A stretch of 64,000 bases of DNA from Cryobacterium algoritolerans (GCF_004402785.1 NZ_SOFP01000047.1:124001-188000); one strand, 5' to 3'; positions 37,052 to 45,950 are shown, numbered from the stretch's first letter. Notes: generated by a model from the sequence alone, not told the origin. Made by a program: numbers and translations.

Positions 37052-38710
37052 GTGTTCCTCAATAGCCGTTGGTTCTCCTGGGCCGGCCCCCTCGCGGTGA
37101 CCGCACTGGCGGCGATCCTGCGACTCTGGAACCTGGGCAGCCCGCACTCGCTGGTCTTCGACGAGACGTTCTACGTGAAGGACGCGTGGACGCTCGCTAA
37201 CAACGGCTACGAATCGACCTGGCCGGACAAGCCGGATGCGCTCTTCGCCGCCGGGCACACCGGCATCTTCACGACGAACCCGGCCTTCGTCGTGCACCCG
37301 CCGCTGGGCAAGTGGCTGATTTCGCTCGGGATGGCCGCTTTCGGGCCGGAGAGCAGCTGGGGCTGGCGAATCGTGACCGCCGTGATCGGCGCGCTTGCGG
37401 TCGTGCTGCTGATGCTGGTCGCGAAGAAGCTGTTCGGGTCGACGATACTCGCGGTGCTGGCGGGGTTCCTGTTCGCGATCGACGGCAACGCCATTGTGAT
37501 GTCCCGGGTCGCCCTCCTCGACAACTCGGTGATGTTCTTCGCGCTCCTCGGCTTCGGCGCCGTGCTCCTCGACCGGGACTGGCACGCCGGACGGCTCGCC
37601 AAATGGATGGCCCGGCGCCGGGAGGCCGGGCGGGAGGCCGGCTGGGGTCCGACCCTCTGGTGGCGGCCCTGGTTGCTCGCCGCCGGGCTCGCGTTCGGGC
37701 TGACCTGCAGCGTCAAGTGGTCAGGCCTGTACTTCCTTGCCGCGTTCGGCGTCTACCTCGTGGTCGTGGATGCCCTCGCCCGGCGCCGGGCCGGCATCGC
37801 GTTCTGGTGGAGCGGCGCCGTGCTCAAACAGGCCCCGGCCACCTTCCTGCTGCTGGTGCCCGTCGCCGTGACCACCTTCCTGCTCTCCTGGGCCGGCTGG
37901 TTCGTCACCTCCGACGGCTTCTACCGCAACTGGGCCACCTCCCCCGGCGCCGCCTGGACCGGTGCACTGGCCTGGGTCCCCGATTCGGTGCAGAGCTTCT
38001 GGCATTACCAGGTGGCCGCGTACAGCTATCACGTCGGCCTGGCCACCCCCCATCCGTACCAGGCCAACCCGCTGACCTGGCTGTTCATGACCCGCCCGAC
38101 GAGCATGTACTACCGGAGCTCGGCATTGGGCGAGAACGGCTGCGGTTTCACCACCTGCTCTGACGCGATCACCGGGATCGCCAACCCGCTGATCTGGTGG
38201 GCCGCGACAGCCGCGATTCTCTACCTCGTCTACCGCCTGGCGCGGTACCGCGAATGGCAGGTGGGCCTGATCCTGATGGGTATGGTCGGCGGCTATCTTC
38301 CCTGGATGATCTACCTCGGCCGCACGGTGTTCCAGTTCTACACGATCGCATTCGAGCCCTACCTGCTGCTGGCCCTGACCTGCGCGATCGGCCTCGTCCT
38401 CGGTCTCGTGCCCGGAATGGGGCGCCGTTCCGCGGCGACCGGGACGACGACCGCGGCGGTCGGGACGAGTGCGACGAGTACAACGGGCACGACGGGCACG
38501 ACGGGCACGACGGGCACGACGGGCACGCCGGTTGCGGACGCGGAGGACACGGAGGACGCGGAGCGCGGCCGGCGCGCCGGCATTCGCGTCGTCGTGGGCT
38601 ATCTCGCCGCCGCCGCCCTGGTGAGCGTCTTCTTCTACCCGCTCTGGACCGGGACGCAGACGTCGTTCTTGTTCTGGCAGATGCACATTTGGCTGCCCAG
38701 CTGGCGCTGA
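37052..38710 (+). CDS. pmt: Protein O-mannosyltransferase (dolichyl-phosphate-mannose type, GT39)
   Basis: A 552-residue polytopic membrane enzyme that transfers mannose from polyprenyl-phosphate-mannose to secreted proteins. The first luminal loop carries the catalytic acidic motif SLVFDETFYVKDAWTL; NPAFVVHPPLGKWLIS and GWRIVTAVIGAL follow, then about ten helices and the C-terminal Pmt domain (YLPWMIYLGRTVFQFYTIAFEPY). A loop near residues 478-492 is a perfect TGT repeat encoded by five 9-bp units (38483-38527). The GTG start is supported by homology and a -10 at 37040. Confidence 0.93.
   Translation: MFLNSRWFSWAGPLAVTALAAILRLWNLGSPHSLVFDETFYVKDAWTLANNGYESTWPDKPDALFAAGHTGIFTTNPAFVVHPPLGKWLISLGMAAFGPESSWGWRIVTAVIGALAVVLLMLVAKKLFGSTILAVLAGFLFAIDGNAIVMSRVALLDNSVMFFALLGFGAVLLDRDWHAGRLAKWMARRREAGREAGWGPTLWWRPWLLAAGLAFGLTCSVKWSGLYFLAAFGVYLVVVDALARRRAGIAFWWSGAVLKQAPATFLLLVPVAVTTFLLSWAGWFVTSDGFYRNWATSPGAAWTGALAWVPDSVQSFWHYQVAAYSYHVGLATPHPYQANPLTWLFMTRPTSMYYRSSALGENGCGFTTCSDAITGIANPLIWWAATAAILYLVYRLARYREWQVGLILMGMVGGYLPWMIYLGRTVFQFYTIAFEPYLLLALTCAIGLVLGLVPGMGRRSAATGTTTAAVGTSATSTTGTTGTTGTTGTTGTPVADAEDTEDAERGRRAGIRVVVGYLAAAALVSVFFYPLWTGTQTSFLFWQMHIWLPSWR
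38483..38527 (+). repeat. Five perfect copies of a 9-bp unit in pmt
   Basis: ACGGGCACG repeats five times without a mismatch and codes a Thr-Gly-Thr run in a loop between the last membrane helices. Unit length 9 keeps the frame. Confidence 0.92.
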
Positions 38711-38778
38711 CACGGGCCGCAGTCGGGCAACCATCCGGCCGGATTCGACGTTCCGGAAGGCGCATCCACACCCGCCTG

Positions 38779-38798
38779 ATATGCCTCAGAAGGCATAT
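38779..38798. promoter_or_regulatory. Palindrome between pmt and the desaturase gene
   Basis: ATATGCCT (38779-38786) and AGGCATAT (38791-38798) form a perfect 8-bp inverted repeat with a 4-nt spacer. There is no T run, so an operator or mRNA structure is more likely than a terminator. A possible -10 TAGACT for the desaturase lies at 38850-38855. Confidence 0.45.
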
Positions 38799-38925
38799 AG
38801 CGACTGGGAAACACGTGTGAGTTCCCCCCCTCGACAGGGCTGCCGCCCGTAGACTGATTGTTATCTGTTTCACGAGTGATTGCTCCACAACCGACTGGGA
38901 AGTCCAGATACCAAACAAAGGCCTC

Positions 38926-40026
38926 ATGTCGGAAGCAACCGTCGCGCCCACAGTGCGCATCGTCAAGACCCGCCCGGGTGGCGACTCGAAGAATCCAACG
39001 ACCGAGTACTCATCCCTGCTGCACACCGTGCGCAACCTGGGACTCTTGAAGCGCGCGACCGGGTTCTACTGGTTCGTCTTCTCCATGCTGGTGCTCGCCA
39101 CCGGCGCCGCCGCCACCGGCTTCGTGCTGCTCGGCGACAGTTGGTACCAGCTGATCATCGCCGCGGTGCTCGGCATCATCCTCACCCAGTTCGCGTTCCT
39201 CGCCCATGAAGCCTCGCACCGCCAGGTCTTCCAGTCGGGGCCCGCCAACGACCGGGCCGGCCGAATCCTCGCCAACCTGTTCGTCGGCATCAGCTACGCC
39301 TGGTGGATGAACAAGCACAGCCGGCACCACGCCAACCCGAACGTGATCGGCAAGGACCCCGACATCGATCCCGACTTCATCGTCTTCCGCGAGGAGGACG
39401 CCGCGAAGGTCGGCTGGCTCGGTTCCTTCGTCACCCGCAAGCAGGGTTACCTGTTCTTCCCGCTGCTGATGGCCGAGGGGTTCAACCTGCACGTGCAGGG
39501 CTTCAAGACGGTCTTCGGTCGCGGCAAGGTTGACAAGCGCTGGCTCGAAATCAGCATGCTGTCGACCCGCATCATCCTCTACGTCGCTGTGATCTTCTAC
39601 TTCCTGCCGCTGGGCATGGCCTTCGCCTTCGTCGGCGTGCAGCTCGCGGTCTTCGGCGTGTACATGGGAGCGTCTTTCGCGCCCAATCACAAGGGAATGC
39701 CGCAGCTCCCGCACGAGAGCAAGGTCGATTTCCTTCGTCGCCAGGTGCTCACCTCGCGGAACATCCGCGGCGGCACCTTCATGGACACGTTCATGGGTGG
39801 CCTGAACTACCAGGTGGAGCACCACCTGTTCCCGAACATGGCTCGCCCGCACCTGCGCAAGGCGCAGGAGATCACCAAGGAATACTGCCAGTCGCACAAC
39901 ATCCTCTACACCGAGACGGGACTGTTCCAGTCCTACGGCATCGTGATCGCCTACCTCAACAAGGTCGGGCTCTCCGCCCGGGACCCGTTCGACTGCCCGA
40001 TGGTCGCCCGCTTCCACCACCGCTGA
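38926..40026 (+). CDS. Fatty acid desaturase (membrane acyl-lipid/acyl-CoA type)
   Basis: A 366-residue di-iron membrane desaturase. The three histidine boxes are HEASH (94-98), HSRHH (131-135) and QVEHHLFPNM near residue 296. Helices flank them (VFSMLVLATGAAATGFVLLG, LIIAAVLGIILTQFAFLA and two later pairs). It introduces double bonds into acyl chains, a response that keeps membranes fluid in cold. The ATG at 38926 has AAAGG 5 nt upstream. Unlike many neighbours it seems to have an untranslated leader (about 60 nt if TAGACT 38850 is the -10). A terminator follows. Confidence 0.94.
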   Translation: MSEATVAPTVRIVKTRPGGDSKNPTTEYSSLLHTVRNLGLLKRATGFYWFVFSMLVLATGAAATGFVLLGDSWYQLIIAAVLGIILTQFAFLAHEASHRQVFQSGPANDRAGRILANLFVGISYAWWMNKHSRHHANPNVIGKDPDIDPDFIVFREEDAAKVGWLGSFVTRKQGYLFFPLLMAEGFNLHVQGFKTVFGRGKVDKRWLEISMLSTRIILYVAVIFYFLPLGMAFAFVGVQLAVFGVYMGASFAPNHKGMPQLPHESKVDFLRRQVLTSRNIRGGTFMDTFMGGLNYQVEHHLFPNMARPHLRKAQEITKEYCQSHNILYTETGLFQSYGIVIAYLNKVGLSARDPFDCPMVARFHHR

Positions 40027-40080
40027 CCCGCGGCGCCCGGCCCGCTCCGGCCCGGCACTCCGACCGAACTGAGAGAAAAG

Positions 40081-40107
40081 CCGCTTTCCCCGCGGAGAGC
40101 GGTTTTT
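40081..40107 (+). terminator. Rho-independent terminator after the desaturase gene
   Basis: A 9-bp stem (40081-40089 with 40094-40102, one G-T pair) with loop CCGC is followed by TTTTT at 40103-40107, 55 bp after the stop codon. Confidence 0.88.
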
Positions 40108-40187
40108 CTTCGCCTCGGCCGGGTCAGACCAGGCCTGCGACGGAGATCGAACGGGCTGCTCGGACCTGAGCACACGCCCGGGCGGCG

Positions 40188-40193
40188 TAGGCT
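40188..40193 (+). promoter_or_regulatory. Candidate -10 of the YeiH gene (leaderless)
   Basis: TAGGCT, 7 nt, then ATG 40201. There is no SD. Confidence 0.45.
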
Positions 40194-40200
40194 CGGATAA

Positions 40201-41190
40201 ATGTGGCTGCCGGGTGTGCTCGTCGCGGCCGCCGCCGCCCTCCTCTCCGGGATCGTCCACGCTGTCCTGCCCGGGTTCCCCTTACTCACCGTGGCGGTTG
40301 TGCTCGGCATCCTGGCCGGCCAGCTGCCGGCACGGCGCCGGGCCCCGGCCGGCGTCCTGGCGCCCGGACTCTCGGTCGCCGCCACCCGCATCATGCGGCT
40401 GGGCATCGTACTGCTCGGGCTCAAACTCAGCCTGGTCGACATCCTCGCGCTCGGGTGGCTGACCATCGCAACGACCGTCGCGATCGTACTGCTCACCTTC
40501 GCCGGCACCCTCTGGCTCGGCCGACGGCTCGGCCTGCCGGGTAACCAGCCGCTCTTGATCGCGACCGGGTTCTCGATCTGCGGTGCCTCCGCGATCGGTG
40601 CGATGAGCGGCGTGGTCAAGGCGAAGGACGAGGAGACCGCCACCCCGATCGCCCTGGTCACTCTGTGCGGCACTCTGGCCATCGCCGTGCTCCCGGTGCT
40701 GTGGCACCCGCTCGGCCTGACCGACGTCCAGTTCGGTCACTGGGTCGGTGCGGGCGTGCACGACGTGGGCCAGGTGATCGCGACCGCCCAGGTGGCCGGC
40801 CCTGCCGCCCTCGCCGTGGCCGTCGTCGTCAAGCTCACCCGGGTGCTCATGCTCGCGCCGATCGTGGCCGGCGTCGCGGTGCGCGAGCGCCGGCGCGACG
40901 CGCGTGACCCGGCGACCCCCGGGCCGGAGGCCCGCCCGCCGATCCTGCCCCTCTTCGTGGCCGGCTTCCTCGCCGCGGTGATGCTGCGCACCTTCGTGCC
41001 GCTCCCCGTCGGGCTGCTCGCCGGAGCGGACACCCTGCAGACGTACCTCCTGGCGACCGCCCTGTTCGGCCTCGGTACGGCCGTAGACCTCGGCGCGATT
41101 GTCCGCACGGGCGGCCGCGCCCTCACCGTGGGCCTGCTCTCCTGGACCCTGATCGCGGCGCTCGCGTTCGGCGCGGTGCAGTTGGGCTAA
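40201..41190 (+). CDS. YeiH/YadS family putative sulfate exporter membrane protein
   Basis: A 329-residue protein with about ten membrane helices. Family motifs visible: RIMRLGIVLLGLKLSLVDI, LLIATGFSICGASAIGAMSGVVKAKDEE, and HWVGAGVHDVGQVIATAQ. The ICGASAI and HDVGQV blocks are diagnostic of the UPF0324/YeiH group. The transported substrate is not established for most members; 'sulfate exporter' is a database-style label. It is convergent with the SolA-like gene. Confidence 0.9.
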   Translation: MWLPGVLVAAAAALLSGIVHAVLPGFPLLTVAVVLGILAGQLPARRRAPAGVLAPGLSVAATRIMRLGIVLLGLKLSLVDILALGWLTIATTVAIVLLTFAGTLWLGRRLGLPGNQPLLIATGFSICGASAIGAMSGVVKAKDEETATPIALVTLCGTLAIAVLPVLWHPLGLTDVQFGHWVGAGVHDVGQVIATAQVAGPAALAVAVVVKLTRVLMLAPIVAGVAVRERRRDARDPATPGPEARPPILPLFVAGFLAAVMLRTFVPLPVGLLAGADTLQTYLLATALFGLGTAVDLGAIVRTGGRALTVGLLSWTLIAALAFGAVQLG

Positions 41191-41231
41191 TGCCCGGCGC
41201 TATCGCCGCAGGAGGCTGGCACCCCGAGGAG

Positions 41232-42416
41232 CTAGCGCCGCAGGAGCCAGCCGCCGGGGCCGGGGCCGGGCTTCCGGGAGAGGGCGAACAGGGACGGGGC
41301 GGCGGCGGAATCGGTGGCCAGGTCGGCGAGGATCCGGCCGACCGTGGGCGTGAACTTGAAGCCGTGCCCGCTGAACCCGGCGCCGACGGAGACCGGGCCG
41401 ACCCGGTCGAGCACGAAGTCCTCGTCGGCCGTGGTCGTGTAGGTGCAGCTGACCGGTTCGCAGTCGTCGGGGTCGGCACCCGGGAGCCAGTCGCGCACGT
41501 AGCGCTGCAGGGCCGCGAGCTGCACCGGCTCCGGCAGGAAGCTCCGCGCGTCCGGGTCGGTGACCGCACCGACGCCGTGCCAGCCCGCCTTGACCCCCTG
41601 GCCCGGCGTGTACATGCCATAGATCGGCGAGTACCAATAGCCGTACCGTGCAGCGGCCGGGTCGAAGGCGTGGTTGAAGCCGGGCCAGTCGGTGGCGGCG
41701 GCGATCGCGGCATCCGTCGACCGGTCGCGCAACGCGAAGTGCGCCGGCTGCTCCTGGGTGACCCGGAGCCGCGGCACCGGGAGCACCCCGGCCAGCAGCG
41801 AGCCGGTCCAGGCGCCGACGGTCACGACGGCACGGCATGCCTCGATCATGCCGGCCTCGGTGATCACGCGCACCCGATCGTCCCCGAGCACCTCCAGGCG
41901 CAGCGCCCGGGTTTCATGCCTGATCTCGGCGCCGGCTGCGGCCGCGGCGGCCTGCAGGGCGGTCACCGCGGCATCCGCGTTCAGCCGCCCGGCGTCGGGG
42001 GTGTGCAGCACCCGGCCGTCGAAACGGATGCCCGGCCAGCGCTCCGCCGCGGCCTCCGCCGACAGGAAGCCGGCCCCGAGCCCCGCACCGGCGAGCGCCG
42101 CGGCCACGGCGTCGAAGTCGCGGTTCGGCCCGTGGTTGACCACCCCGACCTGCTCCAGCAGCCGAGATCCGGTCTGTGCTTCCAGCTCTCGCCACAACGG
42201 CAGCGCCTCGGCCAGCATCGCCACGTAGGTCGGGTCGGAGTATGCCGTGTTGAAGTTGCGGGAGGCCCCGTGGGAGGCACCGTTGGTGTGCCCGGGCCCA
42301 AAACGTTCGAGCAGCATCACCGAGCGGCCCCGCCTGGCCAGCTGCCATGCGGTCGCCGACCCCATCGCCCCGCCGCCGACAACAACCGTCTCCACTGTCT
42401 CCACTGTCGCCACCAT
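41232..42416 (-). CDS. FAD-dependent amine oxidase, SolA / monomeric sarcosine oxidase-like
   Basis: A 394-residue DAO-family flavoprotein. The FAD site is VETVVVGGGAMGSATAWQLARRGRSVMLLERF; HTNGASHGASRNFNTAY is typical of N-methyltryptophan or sarcosine oxidases, whose members carry covalent FAD. WPGIRFDGRVLHTPDAGRLNAD and GFSGHGFKFTPTVGRILADLA are the catalytic-domain blocks. Substrate likely an N-methyl amino acid, but not determined. The N-terminus TVETVET comes from a short 9-bp DNA duplication. No SD is obvious. Confidence 0.87.
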   Translation of the reverse strand: MVATVETVETVVVGGGAMGSATAWQLARRGRSVMLLERFGPGHTNGASHGASRNFNTAYSDPTYVAMLAEALPLWRELEAQTGSRLLEQVGVVNHGPNRDFDAVAAALAGAGLGAGFLSAEAAAERWPGIRFDGRVLHTPDAGRLNADAAVTALQAAAAAAGAEIRHETRALRLEVLGDDRVRVITEAGMIEACRAVVTVGAWTGSLLAGVLPVPRLRVTQEQPAHFALRDRSTDAAIAAATDWPGFNHAFDPAAARYGYWYSPIYGMYTPGQGVKAGWHGVGAVTDPDARSFLPEPVQLAALQRYVRDWLPGADPDDCEPVSCTYTTTADEDFVLDRVGPVSVGAGFSGHGFKFTPTVGRILADLATDSAAAPSLFALSRKPGPGPGGWLLRR

Positions 42417-42533
42417 GCCCTCATCCTGTCAGCCGAGCGGCCCGGGCGGGAATGGGCGCCGCGGGCACGGGCGTTGCACCTGGTGGGCAGGTCGGCGGCA
42501 GCCGACCGTCCCGACGGCACGAGGAGGCACACC

Positions 42534-42733
42534 ATGACCGAGAGCATCCCGCAGATGGCGGAACCCGGGCGACCATACCCGGGGAGACCCCGGGCGGCGC
42601 GTCGACGGTCTGGATGCAATTGGGCATCTGGACTCGGACTGCCGCCGAGGCCGCAGGCCTGACCGTCGTGATGGACCGCTGGATAACGATCGAGCACGCG
42701 CGACTCCTCGGCGAGGCTCCCGCCGCCGGCTAA
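42534..42733 (+). pseudogene. Remnant of a CoA-binding (YccU-type) protein
   Basis: An ATG at 42534 with a good SD (GAGGAGG at 42521-42527) opens a frame (MTESIPQMAEPG) that ends at 42662. In a different frame, 42602-42733 encodes STVWMQLGIWTRTAAEAAGLT followed by VVMDRWITIEHARLLG, recognisably the C-terminal end of the CoA-binding domain family (usual VWMQLGIR...AGLxVVMDRC). The middle of the gene is missing and the two pieces are out of frame, so this is a decayed gene. Confidence 0.65.
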
Positions 42734-42769
42734 CCGTCGCCTCCTCCCGCCGAAGCCGGAACCGCGCCG

Positions 42770-42775
42770 TACGAT
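42770..42775 (+). promoter_or_regulatory. Candidate -10 of sdaA (leaderless)
   Basis: TACGAT, 6 nt (GGTCGG), then ATG 42782. The block is almost identical to the pmt start region. Confidence 0.5.
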
Positions 42776-42781
42776 GGTCGG

Positions 42782-44158
42782 ATGACAGCGTACGTGTCGG
42801 CTCTCGACCTCTTCTCCATCGGGATCGGTCCATCCAGTTCCCACACGGTCGGCCCCATGCGCGCCGCCCTCACCTTCGCCAGCCACCTGGCCGACACCGG
42901 CAGGCTGGGAGACGTCGCCCGGATCAGCTGCTCGCTCTACGGCTCGCTCGGTTCCACCGGTCTCGGCCACGGCACGCCGGACGCGATCCTGGCGGGCCTC
43001 GCCGGGCTTCAGCCGGAAACCTGCGACCCCGACGCGGTGCGGCACGCCTGGTCCGGCCTCGCCGAGGGCGCCACCCTTCTCCTTGCCGGCAGTCACCCCA
43101 TCCCGGTCCAGCGGGACGACATCAGCTTCGAACCGCGCACCCGGCTGCCCGGCCACCCGAACGCGCTCACCCTGAGGGCGTGGGGTGAGACGGATGCCCT
43201 CCCCCTCTTCGAAGAGACCTGGTACTCGATCGGCGGCGGCTTCATCCGTCGCGACGGCGACCAGGCCCAGGCTCGCACACTGGCCGCCGCCCCCATGCCG
43301 TACGCGTCCAGCGCCGAACTCCTGGCGCTCTGTGACCTGCACGGCGTCTCCATCTGCGAGGTCGCCCGCGCCAACGAGGAGGCCATCCACGGCGTCGACC
43401 GGCTCAACGCCGGCCTTGACGCGATCTGGGACGCGATGCACGTGTGCGTGGAGGCAGGGCTCGTCGCCACCGGCATCCTGCCCGGCGGTCTCAAGGTGAA
43501 ACGGCGTGCCGCCGCCGTTCGCATGCAGTTAGAGGAATATGAGAGCCTGCCGGTGCGTGAACGCGACACGTCGACGGAGTGGCTGCACGCTTTCGCACTG
43601 GCCGTGAACGAGGAGAACGCCTCCGGCGGGCGGGTCGTGACGGCCCCGACCAACGGCGCAGCAGGCATCATTCCCGCGGTCGGGCACTACTACCTGCGCT
43701 TCGTTCCGGGGGCGAACGCCGCCGGAATCCGCCGTTACCTGCTCACCGCGGTCGCTATCGGCTCCCTGGTCAAGGCCAACGCCTCCATCTCGGGGGCGGA
43801 GGGCGGATGCCAGGCCGAGGTCGGCTCCGCCTGCGCCATGGCTGCCGGCGCCCTCTGCGCCGTGCTCGGCGGCACTCCCCGCCAGGTCGAGAACGCGGCC
43901 GAGATCGCCATGGAACACCACCTGGGTCTGACCTGCGACCCGGTCGGCGGCCTGGTCCAGGTGCCCTGCATCGAACGAAACGCGATCGCATCGTCGACCG
44001 CCGTCTCCGCGGCCCGGCTCGCCCTGCACGGCGACGGCACCCACCTCGTCTCCCTCGACACCGTGATCGAGACCATGCGCCAGACCGGGCTGGACATGAT
44101 GACCAAGTACAAGGAGACCAGCGAGGGCGGTCTCGCCGTCAACGTGATCGAATGCTGA
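42782..44158 (+). CDS. sdaA: L-serine ammonia-lyase, iron-sulfur single-chain type
   Basis: A 458-residue enzyme that deaminates L-serine to pyruvate and ammonia. The beta domain starts with SALDLFSIGIGPSSSHTVGPMRAA; the alpha domain has VVTAPTNGAAGIIPAVGHYY and cluster-ligand Cys regions GGCQAEVGSACAMAAGALCAV and LGLTCDPVGGLVQVPCIERNAIA. Length fits the fused (type 2) form. It ends ETSEGGLAVNVIEC, with a C-terminal Cys known in this family to fold into the active site. Confidence 0.96.
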   Translation: MTAYVSALDLFSIGIGPSSSHTVGPMRAALTFASHLADTGRLGDVARISCSLYGSLGSTGLGHGTPDAILAGLAGLQPETCDPDAVRHAWSGLAEGATLLLAGSHPIPVQRDDISFEPRTRLPGHPNALTLRAWGETDALPLFEETWYSIGGGFIRRDGDQAQARTLAAAPMPYASSAELLALCDLHGVSICEVARANEEAIHGVDRLNAGLDAIWDAMHVCVEAGLVATGILPGGLKVKRRAAAVRMQLEEYESLPVRERDTSTEWLHAFALAVNEENASGGRVVTAPTNGAAGIIPAVGHYYLRFVPGANAAGIRRYLLTAVAIGSLVKANASISGAEGGCQAEVGSACAMAAGALCAVLGGTPRQVENAAEIAMEHHLGLTCDPVGGLVQVPCIERNAIASSTAVSAARLALHGDGTHLVSLDTVIETMRQTGLDMMTKYKETSEGGLAVNVIEC

Positions 44159-44174
44159 GACGGCGAACAGCGCT

Positions 44175-44210
44175 GCACGAGTACCGGGCGCCGCACGAGT
44201 GCCGGGCGCG
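44175..44210. repeat. 18-bp tandem duplication after sdaA
   Basis: GCACGAGTACCGGGCGCC and a second copy with two differences follow each other directly. No function is evident. Confidence 0.7.
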
Positions 44211-44296
44211 CGAAGTCCCCGGATCCGAATTCTGCCCCGAGAGGCCTAAACTGATTTCACGTCGGTCCTGAACCGGCGGTTTCCGGGGGGATCATC

Positions 44297-44836
44297 ATGG
44301 GCACCACGACGCTACCGCACGAGCCGCGTGAGAGTCGGGCTGGTCGGGGCAGGCGGTCCACCCACGATCCCGTCCTGACCCGGGCCGCCCTGGCTCTCCT
44401 GGCTGCGGTGACGCTGCTCCCGGCCCTCGCCGGTTGCTCGACTCCCCCGGCGCCGGTCGTCACGGCCACCGTGCTCGTCACTCCGACGCCCACCCCGACG
44501 CCCACGCCCACCCCCACGGTCCCCGAGGTGATCATCCCCAACCCGCCGGCGCCGGAGACGACCCCGAATGCGGAGGCCGGGCCGGCCGTGCCGCTCCCGG
44601 AGGGGCCGGCGATCGACCAGGGTGCCACCATGGGTGCCCGGGGCGCCGCGGCCACGGATGCCGCCGGTAACCTGAGCACGTACACGGTCGTGGAGGGCGA
44701 CGACTTCTTCGCCATCGCCCAGCGCTTCGACGTGCCGGTGCAGCAGCTGCTGAGGATGAACCCGTCGGTCTCGGGCCTCGGCGAGAACATCTACATCCGC
44801 AACATCATCAACCTCGACTGGACGGCCAAGCGTTGA
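44297..44836 (+). CDS. LysM domain-containing lipoprotein
   Basis: A 179-residue cell-surface protein. A long charged N-terminus precedes the signal helix (VLTRAALALLAAVTLLPALAGC) with lipobox LAGC, Cys47. A (PT)n linker of about 13 residues follows, then a spacer and a C-terminal LysM motif (STYTVVEGDDFFAIAQRFDVPVQQLLRMNP). It should sit on the membrane and bind peptidoglycan. The ATG at 44297 has GGGGGG upstream; a TAAACT hexamer near 44247 may be its -10, giving a short leader. Confidence 0.85.
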   Translation: MGTTTLPHEPRESRAGRGRRSTHDPVLTRAALALLAAVTLLPALAGCSTPPAPVVTATVLVTPTPTPTPTPTPTVPEVIIPNPPAPETTPNAEAGPAVPLPEGPAIDQGATMGARGAAATDAAGNLSTYTVVEGDDFFAIAQRFDVPVQQLLRMNPSVSGLGENIYIRNIINLDWTAKR

Positions 44837-44858
44837 AGCCCGGGCACGGCGCGTTTGC

Positions 44859-45908
44859 CTAGTGCGTCTGCAGGTTGATCCGTTCGATGATCGCGATCAC
44901 CCTGAGCGATTCCTCGGGGTCGACCGGCACCTGCGCCCCCCGGAGCAGGGCATCCGCCAGCCCGGTGTAGAACGAGACGTAGCTGCCCCGCTCGGCGGGC
45001 ACCGGGGTGAGGGCGCCGTCGATCCCGAGCACACCCCAGGTCGATTCGTCGTCGACCCCGAAGCCGGGGTCGGTCGGCCGCGCGCCGGCCTTGAGCGCCT
45101 CCTCCTGGCCATCCAGGCCCCACTTCGTGTACCCGGATTCCGAGCCGAGCACGTGGAACCGCGGGCCGGCCTGCGCCGCTATCCCGTTCATCCAGAGGTG
45201 CGAGCGCACCCCGGAGCCGTGGTGCAACGCCACGAAGGTGTCGTCGTCTGCGGTTCCGCCCGGGCGCCGGGTGAGGGTTTCGGCGTAGATGTCGTCGACC
45301 GGGCCGAACAGCACCATGGCCTGGTCGATCAGGTGCGCGCCGAGGTCGAAGAGCACACCGCCGCCCTCCTGGATCGTCGCGGCGGCCTTCCAGGATTTCG
45401 ACTGCACGGGCTTGAACCATTCGAACCGCGACTCGAACCGGCGCACCGTGCCGAGCTTCCCGGCGTCCAACAGGGACTTCAGGGTCAGGAAGTCGCCGTC
45501 CCAGCGGCGGTTCTGGAACACGGTCAGCGGGAGGCCCAGCCGGTTGGCCTTCTCGATCAGCGCGCGGCCGTCCCTGCTCGTCACCGCGAACGGCTTGTCG
45601 ACGACGACGGCCAGCCCGGCGTCGAGCGCCGCGTGCGCGAGCGGCACGTGGGTGGCCGATGGCGAACCGATCACGACCAGGTCGAGGTTCCCGGCCTCCG
45701 CGAAGAGTTCGTCGGGGCCGTCGACCAGGCGGGCCCTGGGATAGCGTTCCCCGGCCAGTTCGCGCCGGGTCGGGTCCTTCGTCACGATCAGGTCGAGGGA
45801 GAACTCGGGATTCGCGTCGATGAACGGGCTGTGGAAGAGCCGGCCGGAGGTGCCGAAACCGATCAGACCGGTGCGGATCGGGGCGTCGGAAACGTGGGTC
45901 GTTGACAT
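44859..45908 (-). CDS. Gfo/Idh/MocA family oxidoreductase
   Basis: A 349-residue NAD(P)-dependent oxidoreductase. The N-terminal Rossmann fold begins RTGLIGFGTSGRLFHSPFID; the family catalytic motif EKP appears as DKPFAVT (Glu to Asp). The C-terminal alpha/beta domain has FQNRRWDGDFLTLKSLL and GGGVLFDLGAHLIDQAMVLFG, the usual substrate-binding GxxxDxxxH region. Members act on sugars or inositols; the substrate here is unknown. A TACGGT hexamer 6 nt upstream suggests a leaderless mRNA. Confidence 0.92.
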   Translation of the reverse strand: MSTTHVSDAPIRTGLIGFGTSGRLFHSPFIDANPEFSLDLIVTKDPTRRELAGERYPRARLVDGPDELFAEAGNLDLVVIGSPSATHVPLAHAALDAGLAVVVDKPFAVTSRDGRALIEKANRLGLPLTVFQNRRWDGDFLTLKSLLDAGKLGTVRRFESRFEWFKPVQSKSWKAAATIQEGGGVLFDLGAHLIDQAMVLFGPVDDIYAETLTRRPGGTADDDTFVALHHGSGVRSHLWMNGIAAQAGPRFHVLGSESGYTKWGLDGQEEALKAGARPTDPGFGVDDESTWGVLGIDGALTPVPAERGSYVSFYTGLADALLRGAQVPVDPEESLRVIAIIERINLQTH

Positions 45909-45914
45909 GATCCC

Positions 45915-45920
45915 ACCGTA
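45915..45920 (-). promoter_or_regulatory. Candidate -10 of the Gfo/Idh/MocA gene (leaderless)
   Basis: Minus-strand TACGGT, 6 nt (GGGATC), then ATG 45908. Confidence 0.45.
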
Positions 45921-45950
45921 CTCCGGTGCAGCCGGCGGCCGGCGGCGGCC

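Noticed and set aside
44482-44520. The (PT)n-coding repeat in the LysM lipoprotein as an unusual expansion
   Set aside because: Pro/Thr linkers after a lipobox are ordinary in actinobacterial surface proteins.
44430-44670. A second small gene inside the LysM lipoprotein gene
   Set aside because: His/Arg/Gly-rich shadow frame of the Pro/Thr repeat.
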